Part shown: positions 20,461 to 30,918 of the stretch, piece by piece
Position numbering within the stretch: position 1 is the first letter of the stretch
Layout of the letters: every line of letters starts with the position of its first letter
From: Tridacna crocea
Taxonomy: Eukaryota; Mollusca; Bivalvia; Cardiida; Cardiidae
DNA: 64,000 nt
Assembly (NCBI GenBank): GCA_943736015.1
Contig: OX031058.1
Location: 6,286,001 to 6,350,000, forward strand
Reading direction: 5' to 3'
Translations under genes and position numbers: made by a program
Notes under the pieces: model-generated
The model's input: the letters and a program-made list of their open reading frames with translations, nothing else
The model's database searches: none
Told to the model about the DNA's origin: nothing

Positions 20461-20682
20461 TATTTTCCAAACAACCGAGTTTTAAGAAGCTTGAAGAAGC
20501 CCTGTGAAAACATTGCGGGAGAAGGAGAAAATGCTGGTAAACCAGCATTTTCTCCTTTCCCCACAATGTTTTCTGCCATTTCAAAGATTAATATTATCAT
20601 ATCATGGTTATATCTAATTTTTTGTCTGTAAATGCTTTGAGTTTGGACAAGTCTAAATTTCTGTCGTTTGGTAAAGAGTTGA
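20461..20682 (-). repeat. Family A element
   Basis: The palindrome centre is GGTAAACCAG (one extra base). The left arm has GCGGGAGAAGG. The head ends AAAGAGTTGA (mutated TTAA). Confidence 0.82.
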
Positions 20683-20730
20683 TAGCAATCGGTTGTAAAA
20701 TGAAAATCCTCCTCCTTGGGAGCAAATAAG

Positions 20731-20872
20731 TTAACTCGATACCAAACACCATTTTTTGACTACCGATAGTTATATTTGAAAGCATTTACAGAAAACAAAA
20801 TAAAATTTACTAAAAAATTGCAAATTAATTTGGAAAGGTTTGAAAACATTCTGGTTTATGTAGTAAAGAGTA
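20731..20872 (+). repeat. Family A element, palindrome deleted
   Basis: The head is intact to GGTTTGAAAACATT, then the sequence jumps to a terminal CTGGTTTATGTAGTAAAGAG. The whole palindrome and most of the tail are gone. Confidence 0.7.
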
Positions 20873-21195
20873 AAGTATTTTGTAATGCTAAAGATCTGTC
20901 AATTTTCAAAGTTCCGATAGTACTGTGCACAAATGGTATATCAGGTCCATTCCTATAGACAACCTGGTTGTTACTGTGTGACTTCACTGTGAAGACACTG
21001 CAGGACTCATAGAATGAGAATATTAGACACTGCAAGACAATAACATCTAAAGATCTTCATCAAGATCTTTGTTCTTGGTGTTTGTAAATTTTTTGCAGGT
21101 ATTTGTGTTTCATTTCTTCACAAAAACTTGAATTTAGGGCATCCATATGAACTATCTTATTGAAATTCATGCAACCATTATATTCTCCTGATCAT

Positions 21196-21310
21196 GCAAT
21201 ATTTTCTTCCTTTCTAAAGTCAATTTTTAATTTTTTAGTCTCTTGCTGTCTTGTCTTTACAAGCTTTCAATTTGGTTGAGTCTAAAATTTTGTTGTGTGG
21301 TAAAGAGTTT
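21196..21310 (-). repeat. Family A head half
   Basis: The sequence runs from CAATATTTTCTTCCTTTC to TGTGTGGTAAAGAGTT; the tail side is absent. Confidence 0.65.
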
Positions 21311-21379
21311 TTCAGTCCATTGATTTAATTGGTCTTAGTATCTCTGTTAGGTCATTATCAATAGTCCCTGCATGATTCA

Positions 21380-21580
21380 TCAACCCTTTACTAGATGGCA
21401 ATACATGTGCCAGACTTGAGTCCAAATAGGAAAGCATTTACAGACAACAACAATAATGTCAGAAAACAATGTGGTAAAAGGAAACAGTGCTTGTTGCCAT
21501 AATTATTTTCTTCTTTTCCCAATTTTTCCAAAGCTTTCTTCTCGGTAGCTAAAAAACAGGATTGTTTGGTAGAGGATTAA
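21380..21580 (+). repeat. Family A element, degenerate
   Basis: The head (ACAGACAACAACAATAATGT) is shortened, the palindrome poor (GCTTGTTGCCATAATTATTT), and the tail ends GTAGAGGATTAA. Confidence 0.65.
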
Positions 21581-21848
21581 CCTATAAGGTACCTGTCACA
21601 ACAGTTGTAGTTGCCTTTGGTGCTTTTATAGATTGAATTCAGGCTGCACAAAGCGTGCAGCCTGATTGTTAATCTACACAGTCCACTTCGCTGAAACACT
21701 GTAGACAAAAGCAAGAATGAAAATGAAGTTGTTCAGGATGTATTTCTATGATGAAAAATGTCTGATAGGTTTATTCCGCACTCTAAGGATAAATGGGTAT
21801 TGAGTTTATTGATTTCACCAATAAGGTAATATTCAAAATGAAAATGCA

Positions 21849-22210
21849 TTCCATCTGTTTAGGTTGTTGTGGAGGAAATTTAGCAGCACTTTACTTCCTG
21901 CAAACATTTCTCGTATTGCAGATTACCACTTGAAGCTCATTCGGGTAGCTCATTGATTAGCTATTGGATTTGCATCATCATCAGGTGCCCTGATAATGAT
22001 GTTAGCTGTGAAAAATGGCCCTAAACTCATTCCATCTGTTTAGGTTGTTGTGGAGGAAATTTAGCAGCACTTTACTTCCTGCAAACATTTCTCGTATTGC
22101 AGCTTACCACTTGAAGCTCATTCGGGTAGCTCATTGATTAGCTATTGGATTTGCATCATCATCAGGTGCCCTGATAATGATGTGAGCTGTGAAAAATGGC
22201 CCTAAACTCC
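21849..22210 (+). repeat. Recent 181-bp tandem duplication
   Basis: The block starting TTCCATCTGTTTAGG at 21849 is repeated starting at 22030, with about two differences over 181 bases (GCAGATTACC against GCAGCTTACC; GATGTTAGC against GATGTGAGC). Each copy contains a small hairpin, CATCATCATCAGG...CCCTGATAATGATG. Confidence 0.93.
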
Positions 22211-22237
22211 AATATAAACAAACAAATCGCAGATAAA

Positions 22238-22421
22238 GCTTTTAAAAAATTTGTCAGAAAAGAAGTAAATGCTGGTAATTAGCATTTTCTTCTTTTCCCA
22301 GGCCATTTTCTACCTTAATATCAAAGATTAAAAGCCATTGGTTCAGTGATATTCAATTTGTTGTCTGCAGATTGTTTTCAATTTGTACAAGTCTAGAATA
22401 CTGTTGTTTGGTAAAGAGTTA
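22238..22421 (-). repeat. Family A element, tail lost
   Basis: The palindrome has arms AGAAGTAAATGCTGG / GCATTTTCTTCTTTTCCC and the head ends TTTGGTAAAGAGTTA. Confidence 0.75.
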
Positions 22422-22614
22422 TGCAGTATACGGAGTTGAACTTTTGAAGGATATTATTTCTGGGAAGTATTATTGTGCAATTTGCAGAAAAGAATTTGAC
22501 AATGATTTCCTGTATTTTGCTAGAGGTGTAATATGCCACGTAATGCCAAGAAATGTTGCATTCAGATTGATTTGAATCTGTTCACATGATGATATCTGAG
22601 TGAAGGAAAAGTGT

Positions 22615-22810
22615 TTAACCCATTACCACACAATCCCTACTTTTAACGACCCTGAGAAAGAAGCCTTTGGAAAACATTGTGGGAAAAGGAGAAAATGCTA
22701 GCTTCTACTATTTCAAATACAGTTTCTGCTTTTTCAACCACATATAAATTGTCTTCAGCAATTTTTTTTTTCGGACTTATCCAAAGTTGTGTCATTTGGT
22801 AAAGAGTTTA
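22615..22810 (-). repeat. Family A element, right arm lost
   Basis: The tail and left arm are intact to GAGAAAATGCTAGC. The right arm has gone, and a head with a long T-run follows to AAAGAGTTTA. Confidence 0.78.
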
Positions 22811-23250
22811 GATAAAAAAAAAACACAGAATTGTTTGGTAAAGCTCATCTATACAGCCAGGAGGTATTGTATCAAGTGTCGTGATGAAATAACAATTGTA
22901 TCAGCCAACAATTGTTTAAAATGTGTAATTTTTTTGTCCAAGTTACTGACTTGCAGCTTTTGTTATGTTTTTCAATACATTGAAACCTGAATCTTTTTTA
23001 TGTTTTGGCAAAATTTCAGATTTGTACATCTGAAACAAGATGAGTCATTGTATTCCTGATAGTCAACAACTCTGCATTTTTGGTGCATTATGAATGTGCA
23101 GGCTTTTGACCTGCTTTTTGATACTGATAACAAATTAATAAATAGAAATCTGTGATTGGTCAAAAATGCAGACAGGTTTATTGTGAGGGCTCCAGGTGCC
23201 CATTTTCTAGCTAGTTTATGCTATCTTTTGTTTAAAGATTCTTGTTATGC

Positions 23251-23771
23251 CTCAACCCTTTACCACACAATCTGGACTTTTAACACCCCTGTGAAAGAAG
23301 CCTTTTGAAACAAGAGCCGTGGTAGACACATTGTGCATCCCCAGCAGGTCTCATTTTAGGAATGTGGATGTGTCAGTAAATGGTTAGTCATGGGAGAAAA
23401 GAGTGGGGGTGAAATTTTGATGAAAACTGAAGGAGATATTAAAAAAAAATATTGAATTTCACAAGAAACCCCCGTTTCCTATGATATAGTGTCACACTGG
23501 AAAACTGGAAAAAGTTCATTGGCGCAATATCATAAAGAGTTCATGTATGGAGTTTCATCTAATTTGCTCCAGGGGTATAGGAGAAATGGCTACGGATAGG
23601 CAGACGGACGGACGGACAGACAAAGGGGCAACTCTATGGGAGCATAAAAGGTGGGAAAGGACAGAATGCTAGTAACCAGACTTAAACAGTTACTTAGGAC
23701 TTAATTATTTTTACCTGCAGAAGCTTTCAGTTTGGACTAGTCTAAAATTTTGTTGTTTGGTGACAGGTTAA
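23251..23771 (-). repeat. Family A element split by a Helentron-like insertion
   Basis: The tail (CCCTTTACCACACAATCTGG to GCCTTTTGAAA) breaks at 23309 and resumes at about 23647 with GGTGGGAAAGG. The head is intact to GACAGGTTAA. Confidence 0.8.
23309..23646 (-). mobile_element. Helentron-like element, minus strand
   Basis: Read in reverse it begins TTATGCTCCCATAGAGTTGC, carries GTCTGTCCGTCCGTCCGTC soon after, and ends ACCACGGCTCTTGTTT. These are the same landmarks as the elements at 9064 and 10018. It has no 156-bp repeats. Confidence 0.65.
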
Positions 23772-24111
23772 TTGACATCTTCAAGCTGCAAAAGAAAAGC
23801 AAGTATTTTCTTAGCCAATCAAATGGGTAGACTTGGAGTGTTCGAGCATATCTGTTTCTTGGCCAGGCAAGAGACGCCAAGAAAAGAAATGGTAAATTAA
23901 AATCAATGTTTATGAATAATTCACATTCACAGGAGATAAATATGCTGTTGTACAGATTCTCAGACTGATGTTCTCGTTATAAATGTCAGAATGCTGCAGA
24001 TTTTCTCTTGCCATTTTGATTATGGTATCTTGGCTGTAGCAGACCCAATATTTCAGTCTCGAGGCTGTATTTATCAACACTCATTCTGATTCTGAATGGG
24101 GAATAAAACAG

Positions 24112-24340
24112 TTAACCTTTTACAATACAATCCTGACTTTTAACAACCCTAAGAAAGAAGCCTTCTGAAAACATGTGGGAAAAGGAGAAAATGCTGGGAA
24201 CCAGCATTTTCTCCTTTTCCCACAATGTTTTCTACCCTTCACAAAACAAATTTCAAATTTTCAGTCACCTTCATTTCGTCATCTGCAAATGCTGTCGATT
24301 TGAACAAACCTAAAATTTGTTGTTTGGTAATGAGTTTTAA
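24112..24340 (-). repeat. Family A TTAA element
   Basis: Complete. The centre is CTGGGAACCAG and the left arm lacks two bases (AACATGTGGG). Confidence 0.9.
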
Positions 24341-24689
24341 GCCAAATCAGAAAGTTTATTCCTGTGCAGTTTTAGAATTCTCCAAAATTAGAGTGTAGTT
24401 TAGAATTCTTGTTGAAAATTTAACCAGACCTCAAAGTAGATAACATAGATGGATTGATCTTAATGAATAATTCAGATACACAGATATTTTGTTAAAGATA
24501 GATTTTGAAGACATTCCTTGTTAGGAAAAAGTTTCAAAGATGATATTAATCAATGAAGTCCAATGCCCTCCTTTGTCTCTGTTTATAGTATTGTGCTATC
24601 TTGGCAGAGACCTGGGATCATATTCACCACCCATTCCTAAGAATGTTCTTTGTCTTATTCTGCAAGACTTTCCAAATTTGCTGAATACG

Positions 24690-25010
24690 GACCCTGGTAG
24701 CTTAGTCAGTAGCGTACAGGACTAGAGAACAAGAGGTCACGGGTAAAATCCCTGGCTTAGCCAGTTTCTTTCCACAGATTTACAACAGTTATTGAGACAA
24801 GATGATAATCATTCCTCTATCAGTGCTTACCATGGTTTAGATGATGGTAATATGGAAAGGCAGCCACAGTGGCATGGAAAGAATATGTGTGGAGCACTAG
24901 TAAAAGAAACCTCAGGAAAGTATGGATAGGTGCACTGGCCACTGTAATAATATTGAAAATGGTATAAAACAGAATTGAATCAATCAACCAATTGTGCAGT
25001 CTGATATTAA
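24690..25010 (+). mobile_element. tRNA-derived SINE S2, near full length
   Basis: The head has box A (TGGTAGCTTAGTCAGTAG) and box B (GGTCACGGGTAAAATCCC) about 30 bases apart. The body contains GGCATGGAAAGAATATGTG and CAGGAAAGTATGGATAGGTG and ends ATTGAATCAATCAACCAA. It has no introns or coding content. An active tRNA gene is unlikely given the head mismatches and attached body. Confidence 0.75.
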
Positions 25011-25055
25011 GAACCCTTTTGAACATTTAGCTACCAAATGTACAGGAAATGCTAT

Positions 25056-25286
25056 TTGATTTAGCAAACAAAAGAATTTTAAACATGTCCAGATTGAAAG
25101 CAGTTGCAAATCACAATAATTATGTATGTGGCTGTAAACATGAAAATTGTTTTTTCTTCATGTAAACGACACAGTCAGAAAAGGAGAAATGCTGGTTTAT
25201 TATCATCATTTCCTCCTTTTCCCACAATGTTTTTAAAAGGCTTCCTCCTTTAAAGGTTGTCAAAACTCAGAATTATGTGGTAAATT
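25056..25286 (+). repeat. Family A element, diverged
   Basis: The head is decayed. The palindrome keeps GAAAAGGAGAAATGCTGG and TTTCCTCCTTTTCCCACAAT. The TTAA ends are lost. Confidence 0.7.
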
Positions 25287-25422
25287 TGGCTAAATCTTTG
25301 ATGCAACTGATAATAAATATCGTAAACTCATGAAGTTCTGAAGCTGGCTTTAGTTGCTTCTGTATAGATCACAGAGTTAGATCTTGCATCTTCACCACCC
25401 ACTCATTTGCCAGATATTCCGA

Positions 25423-25651
25423 TTAACCCTTTACCCCATAAGGCATTTCTATGGTATCTCTAATTGACCCTAAATAACAGCAAGGATAAAGCTGTTTCTT
25501 ATGTGTATATGACACCCTTTGATAGCATAGAAAACATTGTGGCAAAAGGTGAAATTGCTCGTTACGAGCAATTTTACCTTTTGCCTCAATGTTTTCCAAA
25601 GGCTCCTACAAGCAATGCTTAGAAATGAGTATCTGTGGAGTAAAGGGTTAA
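25423..25651 (+). repeat. Family B TTAA element
   Basis: Complete. The palindrome centre GCTCGTTACGAGC is intact. The right arm has two changes (ATTTTACC, TGCCTCAATG). It shares TTAA 25648 with a family A copy. Confidence 0.93.
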
Positions 25652-25879
25652 CCCTAATACCACACAATCCTTACTTTGAATAACCCTGTGAAAGAAGCCA
25701 TTTTAAAACATCTTTGGGAAAAGGAGAAAATGCTGGTAACCAGCATTTTCTCCTTTTCCCACAATGTTTTTTACCCTGCTGGGAACAAAATTCAATTTTT
25801 GAGTTAAAGTTTATTTTGTTATCTGCAAGTGCTTTAAATTTGGACCAGTCTAAAACTTTAACGTTTCGTAAAGATTTAA
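25648..25879 (-). repeat. Family A TTAA element
   Basis: Complete. The left arm is altered outside the core (AAAACATCTTTGGG), and the right arm is consensus with TTTTTTACC. Confidence 0.9.
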
Positions 25880-25948
25880 ACACCCTCAGAGGTCCTGATA
25901 GGAAGGTGATTTTGATTTCATAATTGAAAATATTGATAATTCTTCACT

Positions 25949-26023
25949 AAACCTTATGTTATGGGTATTCATTAGAATCGTCTCACCAAGAAGATTCTAA
26001 TGAGTACCCTTGACATACGGTTT
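25949..26023. repeat. Long inverted repeat, family F copy 2
   Basis: Arms 25949-25984 and 25992-26023 share the ATTCATTAGAATCG / GATTCTAATGAGTACCC core with the copy at 4457. The flank CACTCCCTCTTATCTGGAGC is the reverse of the flank of copy 1, so the two lie in opposite orientation. Confidence 0.72.
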
Positions 26024-26251
26024 TGAAGAGAAATAACAGATTTAGAATGCCATCACTCCCTCTTATCTGGAGCTCTGAACCTTGAAATTGCAATATCTGA
26101 AAATTTCAGCAACTGAAAATGTTGGTTCATTTTTTTTGCACTAAAAACAGTCAAATCATTTTCCACAGAGTCACAAGTTTCAACAGCCTTTAGGTAAAAG
26201 CCTTTTGAAAATGTAGTTTTATAAAGGAGAAAATGCTAATAGCCAACATTT

Positions 26252-27068
26252 TAAGCTCATTTGAGCACAACATGCTCTAAATGAGCTTTTGTGATAATGC
26301 TGTGTGAGGAGTCTATAGTGCGGTGTGTGTCGTTCTTCATCTACTTTTATCTTGTGTACGGTCTCGCTGAGAGGCGTAACTTTTAATCCAAAATTCACTG
26401 ATACATGGTCAGAATATTTGGCTTGATGATATCTTGGCCAAGTTTGATGGGTCATTGACATGTCAAAAACTGGGTCATTGGGTCAAATAATAAGATGAGA
26501 TTGAAAATGGATCACATTAGGTCTAAAAGTAGGTCGCCATATCAATTCTTTGAAAAATCTTGTGTACATTCTAGAGGCCACATTTTCTGTCCAATACTCA
26601 TGAAAGGTGTTCAGAATCTTTGTTTTAATAATATGTACAACAGACAGTAAAATGGGCTATTTTTGGCTTAAATCTTTACCACACAATCCCAACTTTTAAC
26701 GACCTTGAGAAAGAAAGCCTTTGAAAACATCATGGGAAAAGGAGAAAATTCTGGTAAACAGCATTTTCTCCTTTTCCCACAATGTTTTCTACCCTTTCCA
26801 GGACAAATTTCAATTTTTGATTCACATTTATTTTGTCGTCTGCAAATGGTTTTAATTTGGACTAGTTCAATATTTTGTCGTTTGGTAAAGAGTTAAAAGG
26901 AGGTCAGTAAGACAAATTCTAGAAAAGCTTGTGTGCACGCTTGTGGCCAAATTTTCATTTTACTTCTTCACGACTGTTTGCCATAATATCTGGGCAGAGA
27001 TTGGAAATTTCATGTTTGGTCAAAAGGCTCAGGTGAGCAACTCCAGGGTCATCTTGGCCCTCTTGTTT
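26252..27068 (+). mobile_element. Helentron-like element (AAGCTCATTTGAGC type)
   Basis: The left end is AAGCTCATTTGAGCACAAC...AAATGAGCTTTTGTG, a short hairpin. The right end has CTCAGGTGAGCAACTCCAGG, mirroring the left, then ATCTTGGCCCTCTTGTTT. The offset inverted ends and CTCTTGTTT terminus repeat the plan of the TACGCCCG elements. Without the nested family A copy it is about 590 bp. Confidence 0.65.
26668..26896 (-). repeat. Family A TTAA element nested inside the Helentron-like element
   Basis: Complete with TTAA at both ends (26668 and 26893). The palindrome has AAATTCTGGTAAACAGCAT at the centre. It is younger than its host element. Confidence 0.92.
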
Positions 27069-27188
27069 CCTTTTCCCACCATGTTTTTTACCCTTCTCAA
27101 AACAAAATTTCAATTTTTGAGTCGTGTTTATTTACCAGTAGTTGTCTACAAATGCTTTGAATTGGGGCTGGTCTAAAATTTGTAGAGT

Positions 27189-27417
27189 TTAACTCATTAC
27201 CAAATGACAATATTTTAGACTTGTCCAAATCGAAAGCATTTAGGAGACGGCAAAATAAAAGTGACTGAAAATTGGAAATTTGTTTTGTGAAGGGTAGAAA
27301 ACATTGTGGGAAAAGGAGAAAATGCTGGTTACCAGCATTTTCTCCTTTTCCCATAATGTATTCTAAAGGCTTCTTTCTTACGGTCGTCAAAAGTAGGGAT
27401 TGTTCGGTAATGGGTAT
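27189..27417 (+). repeat. Family A TTAA element
   Basis: Complete copy. The right arm reads CCCATAATGTATTC. The right TTAA is mutated (GGGTATATTAA), next to a further copy. Confidence 0.88.
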
Positions 27418-27418
27418 A

Positions 27419-27662
27419 TTAATAAACCATTTATCAAATGACAAAATTTTAGACTTGTCCAAAGTGAATCTTTTGCAGAAACAAAATTCAATTTTATTCA
27501 GGTGATGTGATTTGCCTTTTAAAGAGTAGAAAACATTATGGGAAAAGGAGAAAATGCTGGTTACTAGTTAGCAGCATTTTTTTCATTTTTCCATATTTTT
27601 TTTCAAGTTTTCTTTCTTTCACAGGGTCTTAAAAGACTCGGGTATTATATGAAAAAGAGTTC
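27419..27662 (+). repeat. Family A element, diverged right half
   Basis: The head is TTAATAAACCATTTATCAAA. The palindrome centre is expanded (GGTTACTAGTTAGCAGCAT) and the right arm T-rich. The tail is poor. Confidence 0.75.
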
Positions 27663-28072
27663 CAGATTTCCATGCAATGGGTTTTTTACTGTGATGATTA
27701 TTCTCAGTGTGTAGCAAGTCTTTCAACAGGGCTTATCAGCTAAACAGGCTTTTGTAGCAGTAATAATGTGCAAAGGATTGATAGAAATTTGTCTCGTGTT
27801 TCACTTCACTGATAGATATTGTCAGAAACGGCAAAAAGTTTACAAAGAATCAGATAAATATTTGGGTGAAAAACTTGATATTGTATTTTGTGGAAAAGTC
27901 AAGGCTTCGGCTCATGTAAACAATTACGAATTTGACCTGAAAGAATTGTGCCAAATTTTCTATTTTCCCAAGGAAAATAATTTTGGAATTTTTGGTTTTA
28001 TTACTTTGACCATAGTTATGTCAGACTACAAGAGAACTGCTACAACTGTAATGTATGAAAGGAGACATTGGC
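27663..28072 (+). other. Repeat-free stretch with an unassigned reading frame
   Basis: A frame opens at ATG 27766 and stays open into the next family A copy, ending at 28164. About 100 codons of it are outside repeats. It is lysine- and tyrosine-rich with no domain I recognise, no clear splice sites, and AT-driven composition. It is most likely chance. Confidence 0.3.
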
Positions 28073-28307
28073 TTAACCCAATTTACCACACAATCCCTAC
28101 TTTTGACAACCCTGGGAAAGAAACCTGTAGAAAACATTGTGGGAAAAGGAGAAAATGCTGGTAACCAGCATTTTCTCCTTTTCCCACTATGTTTTCTACC
28201 CTTCACAAAACAAATTTCAAATCTTTGGTCACTTTTATTTTGTCGTCTACAAAATAATGCTTTCGATGTGGACAAACCTAAAATTTTGTTGTTTGTTAAT
28301 GAGTTAA
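28073..28307 (-). repeat. Family A TTAA element
   Basis: Complete. The right arm has CCCACTATG. A small insertion sits in the head (CTACAAAATAATGC). Confidence 0.9.
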
Positions 28308-28535
28308 CCCATTACCAAACAATCCCAGGTTTCCACGACCTGTGGAAAAGTCCTGGCCTTTTGAAAACATTATGGGAAAGGAGAAAATACTGGTAACCAG
28401 CATTTTCTCCATTTTCCACAATGTTTTCCACCCTGTCAAATGACAATTGCACCATTTCAACCACACTGAAATTGTCGTCTGCAATTGCTTTCATTTCGGA
28501 CAGAGCTAATATTTCATCATCTGGTTATGGGTTAA
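28304..28535 (-). repeat. Family A TTAA element
   Basis: Complete, diverged head (AACCACACTGAAATTGTCGT). It is tail-to-head with the previous copy and shares TTAA 28304. Confidence 0.88.
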
Positions 28536-28567
28536 AATAATTTTGCAAATAATGAGCAGGTAACAGG

Positions 28568-28988
28568 TTAACTTTTATCTTCGTGAGCCAAGGTTACAAT
28601 CACTATGTGGATCTTACCTTGGCTGATGAGCCTGATTTTGAGATTCCTATGATGTGCCCTCTATTGGATGCTGGTTATTATCCCCCTTTACATCATATTT
28701 CTGAAAGCCAATGAAATATCTTTTACAAACCACTTATAAATACAAATATTCAACATGAAGCAGACATCCATTTGGGTTTCCATGTATACCATCTATTCGA
28801 AAGGGTGTGACCTTATTCTATTTTTATCAAAGATGAAATGCTATGAGCAATTTTATTCGTTGTAGTTAGAACTGGCTGCATCCAATAAAAAAGCATATGG
28901 GGTGGGGGGGAATGTAAAAATCAAGCTCGATCCGCCGAGGGTAAAGTAGCATAGTGAATCATTGGCCTTGGCTTGCGAAGATGGTTAA
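28568..28988. mobile_element. TTAA element D with ~80-bp imperfect inverted ends
   Basis: The left end TTAACTTTTATCTTCGTGAG (then CCAAGGTTACAATCACTATG) is mirrored by CATAGTGAATCATTGGCCTT GGCTTGCGAAGATGGTTAA on the right. Complementarity continues inward (TGAGCCTGATTTT / AAAAATCAAGCTCGATCC). It is a fourth TTAA-bounded family in the window, seen once. Confidence 0.72.
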
Positions 28989-29170
28989 CTTTAAGGACAA
29001 CAAACCTATAGACTTGCACAAATTGCAAGCATAAATCATTTTGCAGAGGACAAATTCAATAGCTGAAATAACGGTTTAAATTTTTCAAAACTAGCAGAAA
29101 TAGATTGTGAGAAAATGTTGGTTACCATCATTTTCGCCTTTTCCAACAATATTTTTTTCTACCCTTTGAA
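28985..29170 (+). repeat. Family A element, degenerate
   Basis: The head (CAAACCTATAGACTTGCAC, TTTTGCAGAGGACAAATTC) and a weak palindrome (GAGAAAATGTTGGTTACCAT) are visible; the tail is lost. Confidence 0.6.
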
Positions 29171-29278
29171 ACACGATCCCCATCTTTTGTGCGACATATT
29201 ATTTTGTTTATGGCATTTTTTTTTTTAAGGAATAAAAAAATTCTGTTGTAGGAAATCTAAAGTATATGGTTTGTTAAG

Positions 29279-29501
29279 CACTAGACCCTTTACCATATAA
29301 TCCAAAGGTTCAAAACAAAGGATTTTAAAAACAATGTAGGAAAAGCAGAAAGTCCTGATAATCAGTATTTTCTCCTTTTCCCACAATAAATTTTCCCTAT
29401 CAGCTATCAAAAACAAGAATTTCAATCACATTGAATTTGTCAGGTGAAATTTTTGCTTTCAGTTTGGTTCAGTCCAATATTTTGTCATTGGGTAAAGCAT
29501 T
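29279..29501 (-). repeat. Family A element, diverged
   Basis: The tail is CCCTTTACCATATAATCC. The left arm is changed (AGCAGAAAGTCCTGATAATC) and the right arm near consensus. Terminal TTAA is lost on both sides. Confidence 0.72.
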
Positions 29502-29640
29502 CACCATCCTTTGATAGACTAAAATTTATCATTAAAGCCATAGAAACATGCCAGTCTGCACTTAAAATCTCATAAATACTTCAAGTTCCCAGTCTTTTTC
29601 ATAACTAGACCACAGCTGATTATGTCATAACAACAGGTTT

Positions 29641-29783
29641 TTTAACTCTTTACAAAACAACAGAACTTTACACATGTTCATAATTATTTAACTCTTTACC
29701 ACACAATCAAGGGATTTACCAACCATGATGAGGAAAGCTTTTGAACATACACCATCATCAGTATCATATTCACCTTATTGTCT
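29641..29783. repeat. Two family A end fragments
   Basis: A head fragment (TTAACTCTTTACAAAACAAC, about 29643-29691) abuts a tail fragment (TTAACTCTTTACCACACAAT, 29688 on). Neither has a palindrome. Confidence 0.6.
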
Positions 29784-30011
29784 TTAACCCTTTGCCCCAT
29801 AAGGCATTTCTGTTGTATCTCTAATTGAACCTTAATAAACCAAGGATGAAGCTGTTTCTTATGTGTATATGACATCTTTTGATAGCATAGAAAACATAAA
29901 GGCCAAAGGTGAAATTGCTCGTCACGAGCAATTTCACCTTTTGCCACAATGTTTTCCAAAGGCTTCTACATGCAATGCATACAAATGAGTATCTATGGAG
30001 TAAAGGGTTAA
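29784..30011 (+). repeat. Family B TTAA element
   Basis: Complete. The left arm is altered (ACATAAAGGCCAAAGG), the right arm consensus. It is followed by a short family A head piece (30008-30064). Confidence 0.92.
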
Positions 30012-30060
30012 AATGCTTTCAGTATGGACAGGCCTAAAGTTTATGTTTTGTGGCAAAGGG

Positions 30061-30277
30061 TTAATGGTTTACCTTATGACAAAATTTTAGTCCCGTCCAA
30101 AATGAAAGCATTTGCATATGAAAATTTAAATGAGGCTCAAATAGTGCAATTGTGTAGTGATAGGGTAGAAAACATTGTGGAAAAAGGAGAAAATGCTGGT
30201 TACCTTTTCCCACAATGTTTTCAAAGGGCTTCTTTCCCAGGGTCGTCAAAAGTAGGGATTGTGTGGTAATGGGTTAT
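30061..30277 (+). repeat. Family A element with deletion inside the palindrome
   Basis: The left arm is complete to GCTGGTTACC, then jumps to TTTTCCCACAATGTTTTC, so about 12 bases of the right arm are missing. The head and tail are normal. Confidence 0.87.
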
Positions 30278-30344
30278 TTAAAGCATTTGAAACCATTTTT
30301 GAAGTAGCCAGGAGGTGACCAACCCTCAGTTATCGTTATACACT

Positions 30345-30573
30345 TTAACTCATTACCATACAACGAAATTTTAGACTTATTCAAATCAAAAGCATTTGCA
30401 GACAACAAGGTAAAAGTGACTGAAAATTTGAAATTTGTTTTGTGAAGGGTAGAAAACATTGTGGGAAAAGGAGAAAATGCTGGTTACCAGCATTTTATCC
30501 TTTTCCCAAAATGTTTTCTAAAGGTTTCTTTCTCAGGGGCATCAAAAGTAGGGATTGAGTGGTAGTGGGTTAA
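30345..30573 (+). repeat. Family A TTAA element
   Basis: Complete; right arm ATTTTATCCTTTTCCCAAAATG. It shares TTAA 30570 with the next copy in the same orientation. Confidence 0.92.
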
Positions 30574-30810
30574 CCCTTTACCAAACGACAAAGTTTAAAC
30601 TTGTCCAGAATGAAAGCAGTTGCAGACAACAAAAAAAAAACAAAAAGAATATGTAACTCAAAAATTTGAAATTTGTTTCCATCAGGGTAGAAAACATTAT
30701 GGGAAAAGAAGAAAATGCTGGTTACCAGCATTTTTTCCTTTTCCCACAATGTTTTCAAAGGCTTCTTTCTCAGGGTCGTCAAAAGTAGGGCTTGTGTGGT
30801 AATGGGTTAA
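30570..30810 (+). repeat. Family A TTAA element
   Basis: Complete. The head carries an A-run expansion (GACAACAAAAAAAAAACAAA). The palindrome is GGGAAAAGAAGAAAATGC / GCATTTTTTCCTTTTCCC, partly matched. Confidence 0.92.
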
Positions 30811-30918
30811 AGTCCGGCATAAAACACCATAATTCAATGTGCAAGTAAGAACAATTATTATGGAAAGGGCATAAAACAAATAAAAATTTGTGAGACCAGT
30901 TGCTTCATATAATGAGAA

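Larger units (their letters stand above)
26150..27192 (-). repeat. Family A element split by a nested insertion
   Basis: The left part ends in the palindrome (AAAATGCTAATAGCCAACAT) at 26251. The right part starts CCTTTTCCCACCATG at 27069 and runs to TTTGTAGAGTTTAA. The gap is filled by a Helentron-like element which itself holds a full family A copy. Confidence 0.72.

Noticed and set aside
22430-22575. Short frame with a CAIC...CHV pattern resembling a zinc finger
   Set aside because: Cysteine and histidine spacing does not fit a known finger and the frame continues from a family A copy; likely chance.
27766-28164. 132-codon frame
   Set aside because: Its last third is family A sequence and the rest has no recognisable domain.
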